Source: Halomarina salina (lineage in GTDB: Archaea; Halobacteriota; Halobacteria; Halobacteriales; Haloarculaceae). From it: 64,000 bases of DNA. The translations under genes were made by a program, and so were the position numbers. The stretch spans positions 186,001 through 250,000 of the forward strand of contig NZ_JALLGW010000001.1 in assembly GCF_023074835.1 (NCBI RefSeq), in the 5' to 3' direction. This document shows positions 63,451-64,000 of the stretch, piece by piece (position 1 is the first letter of the stretch; each line of letters starts with the position of its first letter). The notes below the pieces were generated by a model, which ran no database searches, was not told the DNA's origin, and worked only from the letters and a program-made list of their open reading frames with translations.

Positions 63451-63471
63451 GGTGGCGGCGCAGCCGCCACC
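63451..63471. repeat. Perfect hairpin, 9-bp stem, GCA loop
   Basis: 'ggtggcggc' and 'gccgccacc' pair around 'gca'. It has exactly the 9+3+9 geometry of the three hairpins after fusA, and is 19 bp from the aconitase stop. Confidence 0.85.
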
Positions 63472-63489
63472 TGAGGCGTAAAAACGTGG

Positions 63490-63999
63490 TTAGTCGTCGG
63501 CGGGCGTCGCGCCGGAGCCGCTGTCCTCGTACTGCTGGCGGGTCAGCGACAGCTTGCCGCCGGCCGAGAGGATGCGCCGTTCGCGCTCGGAGGCGTCGAG
63601 GTGGCCCGTCGCCTCCCAGTCGTCGTTGACGCGGATGGTGAACTCCTCCTGCCCGGAGTCGACGGCCTCGCTCACGTCGTCGACGATCTCGATGTCGTCA
63701 CCCTGCTCGATCTTCGAGTAGGTGTCCTCGTCGATGGTGAGCGGGAGCAGGCCGAAGTTGAACAGGTTCGCCTTGTGGATGCGGGCGAAGCTCTGTGCGA
63801 GGACGCCCTCGATACCGAGGTACATCGGGCACAGTGCGGCGTGCTCGCGCGAGGAGCCCTGGCCGTAGTTCTCGCCGGCGACGAGGAAGCCGCCGTCGCC
63901 CTCCAGTGCGCGCTCGGCGAACGTGTCGTCGACGCGCGAGAGCGTGAACTCCGAGAGCTTCGGGATGTTCGACCGGTACATCAGGATGTCCTGCGTCGC
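63490..63999 (-). CDS. Aconitate hydratase, C-terminal part (partial)
   Basis: The minus-strand frame is open to the window edge; only the last 169 residues are visible. 'GENYGQGSSREHAAL' is the aconitase domain-4 active-site signature containing the catalytic Ser and Arg, and 'NLFNFGLLPLTIDEDTY' follows, as in aconitase and LeuD swivel domains. The visible portion continues upstream of Met at 63981 ('ATQDILMYRSNIPK'), so that Met is not the true start. In a full-length aconitase this part binds citrate/isocitrate in the TCA cycle; a small LeuD subunit cannot be fully excluded, but the long context favours aconitase. Confidence 0.85.
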   Translation of the reverse strand, partial: ATQDILMYRSNIPKLSEFTLSRVDDTFAERALEGDGGFLVAGENYGQGSSREHAALCPMYLGIEGVLAQSFARIHKANLFNFGLLPLTIDEDTYSKIEQGDDIEIVDDVSEAVDSGQEEFTIRVNDDWEATGHLDASERERRILSAGGKLSLTRQQYEDSGSGATPADD

Positions 64000-64000
64000 A

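Larger units (their letters stand above)
63176..63489. other. Non-coding hairpin cluster between rimI-like and aconitase genes
   Basis: No gene is seen in this 314-bp gap. It contains at least five perfect inverted repeats: 63267-63291 (10-bp stem), 63333-63363 (14-bp stem, 3-nt loop), 63383-63410 (8-bp stem), 63407-63433 (7-bp stem) and 63451-63471 (9-bp stem, 3-nt loop). The last two of these overlap each other's flanks or lie end to end. It follows the aconitase stop, so on the minus strand it may affect its mRNA 3' end. Confidence 0.65.

Overview
The window is chromosomal DNA from a halophilic archaeon of class Halobacteria. The evidence is a very high GC content with third-codon positions biased to G/C, strongly acidic proteins, RNA polymerase genes split in the archaeal way (Rpo2 as B'' and B', Rpo1 as A' and A''), elongation factor 2 with a diphthamide histidine, archaeal initiation factor 1, F420 biosynthesis, bacterio-opsin-activator type (HTH-10) regulators, and many TATA elements about 26-30 nt before start codons (leaderless transcripts). 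I cannot name the genus from sequence alone.

Layout. 1-3.9 kb: the end of a Gfo/Idh/MocA oxidoreductase, a flippase-like membrane protein, and two overlapping alkaline-phosphatase-superfamily hydrolases. 3.9-4.4 kb: tRNA-Asp(GTC) preceded by a non-coding stretch with copies of its own 3' end. 4.6-20.7 kb: the transcription/translation block rpoH-rpoB''-rpoB'-rpoA'-rpoA''-nusA, rps12-rps7 and fusA (EF-2), interrupted by a small membrane protein, a haloarchaeal hypothetical, an MFS carrier, a metalloprotease-like protein and a membrane-anchored J-domain protein. 21-26 kb: dUTPase/dCTP-deaminase-like protein, M29 aminopeptidase, CBS protein and valyl-tRNA synthetase, all on the minus strand. 26-31 kb: small membrane proteins and two paralogous M32 carboxypeptidases flanking a ParB-like gene. 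31-37.7 kb: two HTH-10 regulators, a zinc mini-protein, catalase-peroxidase KatG, a RidA protein and a D-2-hydroxyacid dehydrogenase.

38-43.7 kb is a nitrate-assimilation cluster: nirA (nitrite reductase), nasA (nitrate reductase) and narK (transporter). Together they import nitrate and reduce it to ammonium, which glutamate dehydrogenase at 60-61 kb could assimilate. 43.7-50.6 kb: a Nudix/eIF2B-like fusion, AI-2E family transporter, phosphodiesterase, rhomboid protease, and cofE-mer (F420 synthesis and use). 50.7-54.9 kb: a MoxR/DUF58/transglutaminase cassette. 55-59.7 kb: aIF1, then a long minus-strand set with two Nudix hydrolases, an MFS carrier, a rhodanese and haloarchaea-specific proteins. 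60-64 kb: glutamate dehydrogenase, a methyltransferase, RimI-like acetyltransferase and the 3' end of aconitase.

The most unusual signals are not protein families. They are (i) short ORFs that end at or next to the start codon of all four nitrogen-assimilation genes, three of them carrying the downstream ribosome-binding site; (ii) a 19-bp near-identical site, in opposite orientation, in front of both nirA and narK; (iii) clusters of unrelated perfect hairpins, several with exactly 9-bp stems and 3-nt loops, in intergenic DNA; and (iv) a scar-like duplication of the tRNA-Asp 3' end. No CRISPR array, rRNA gene or intact insertion sequence was seen.
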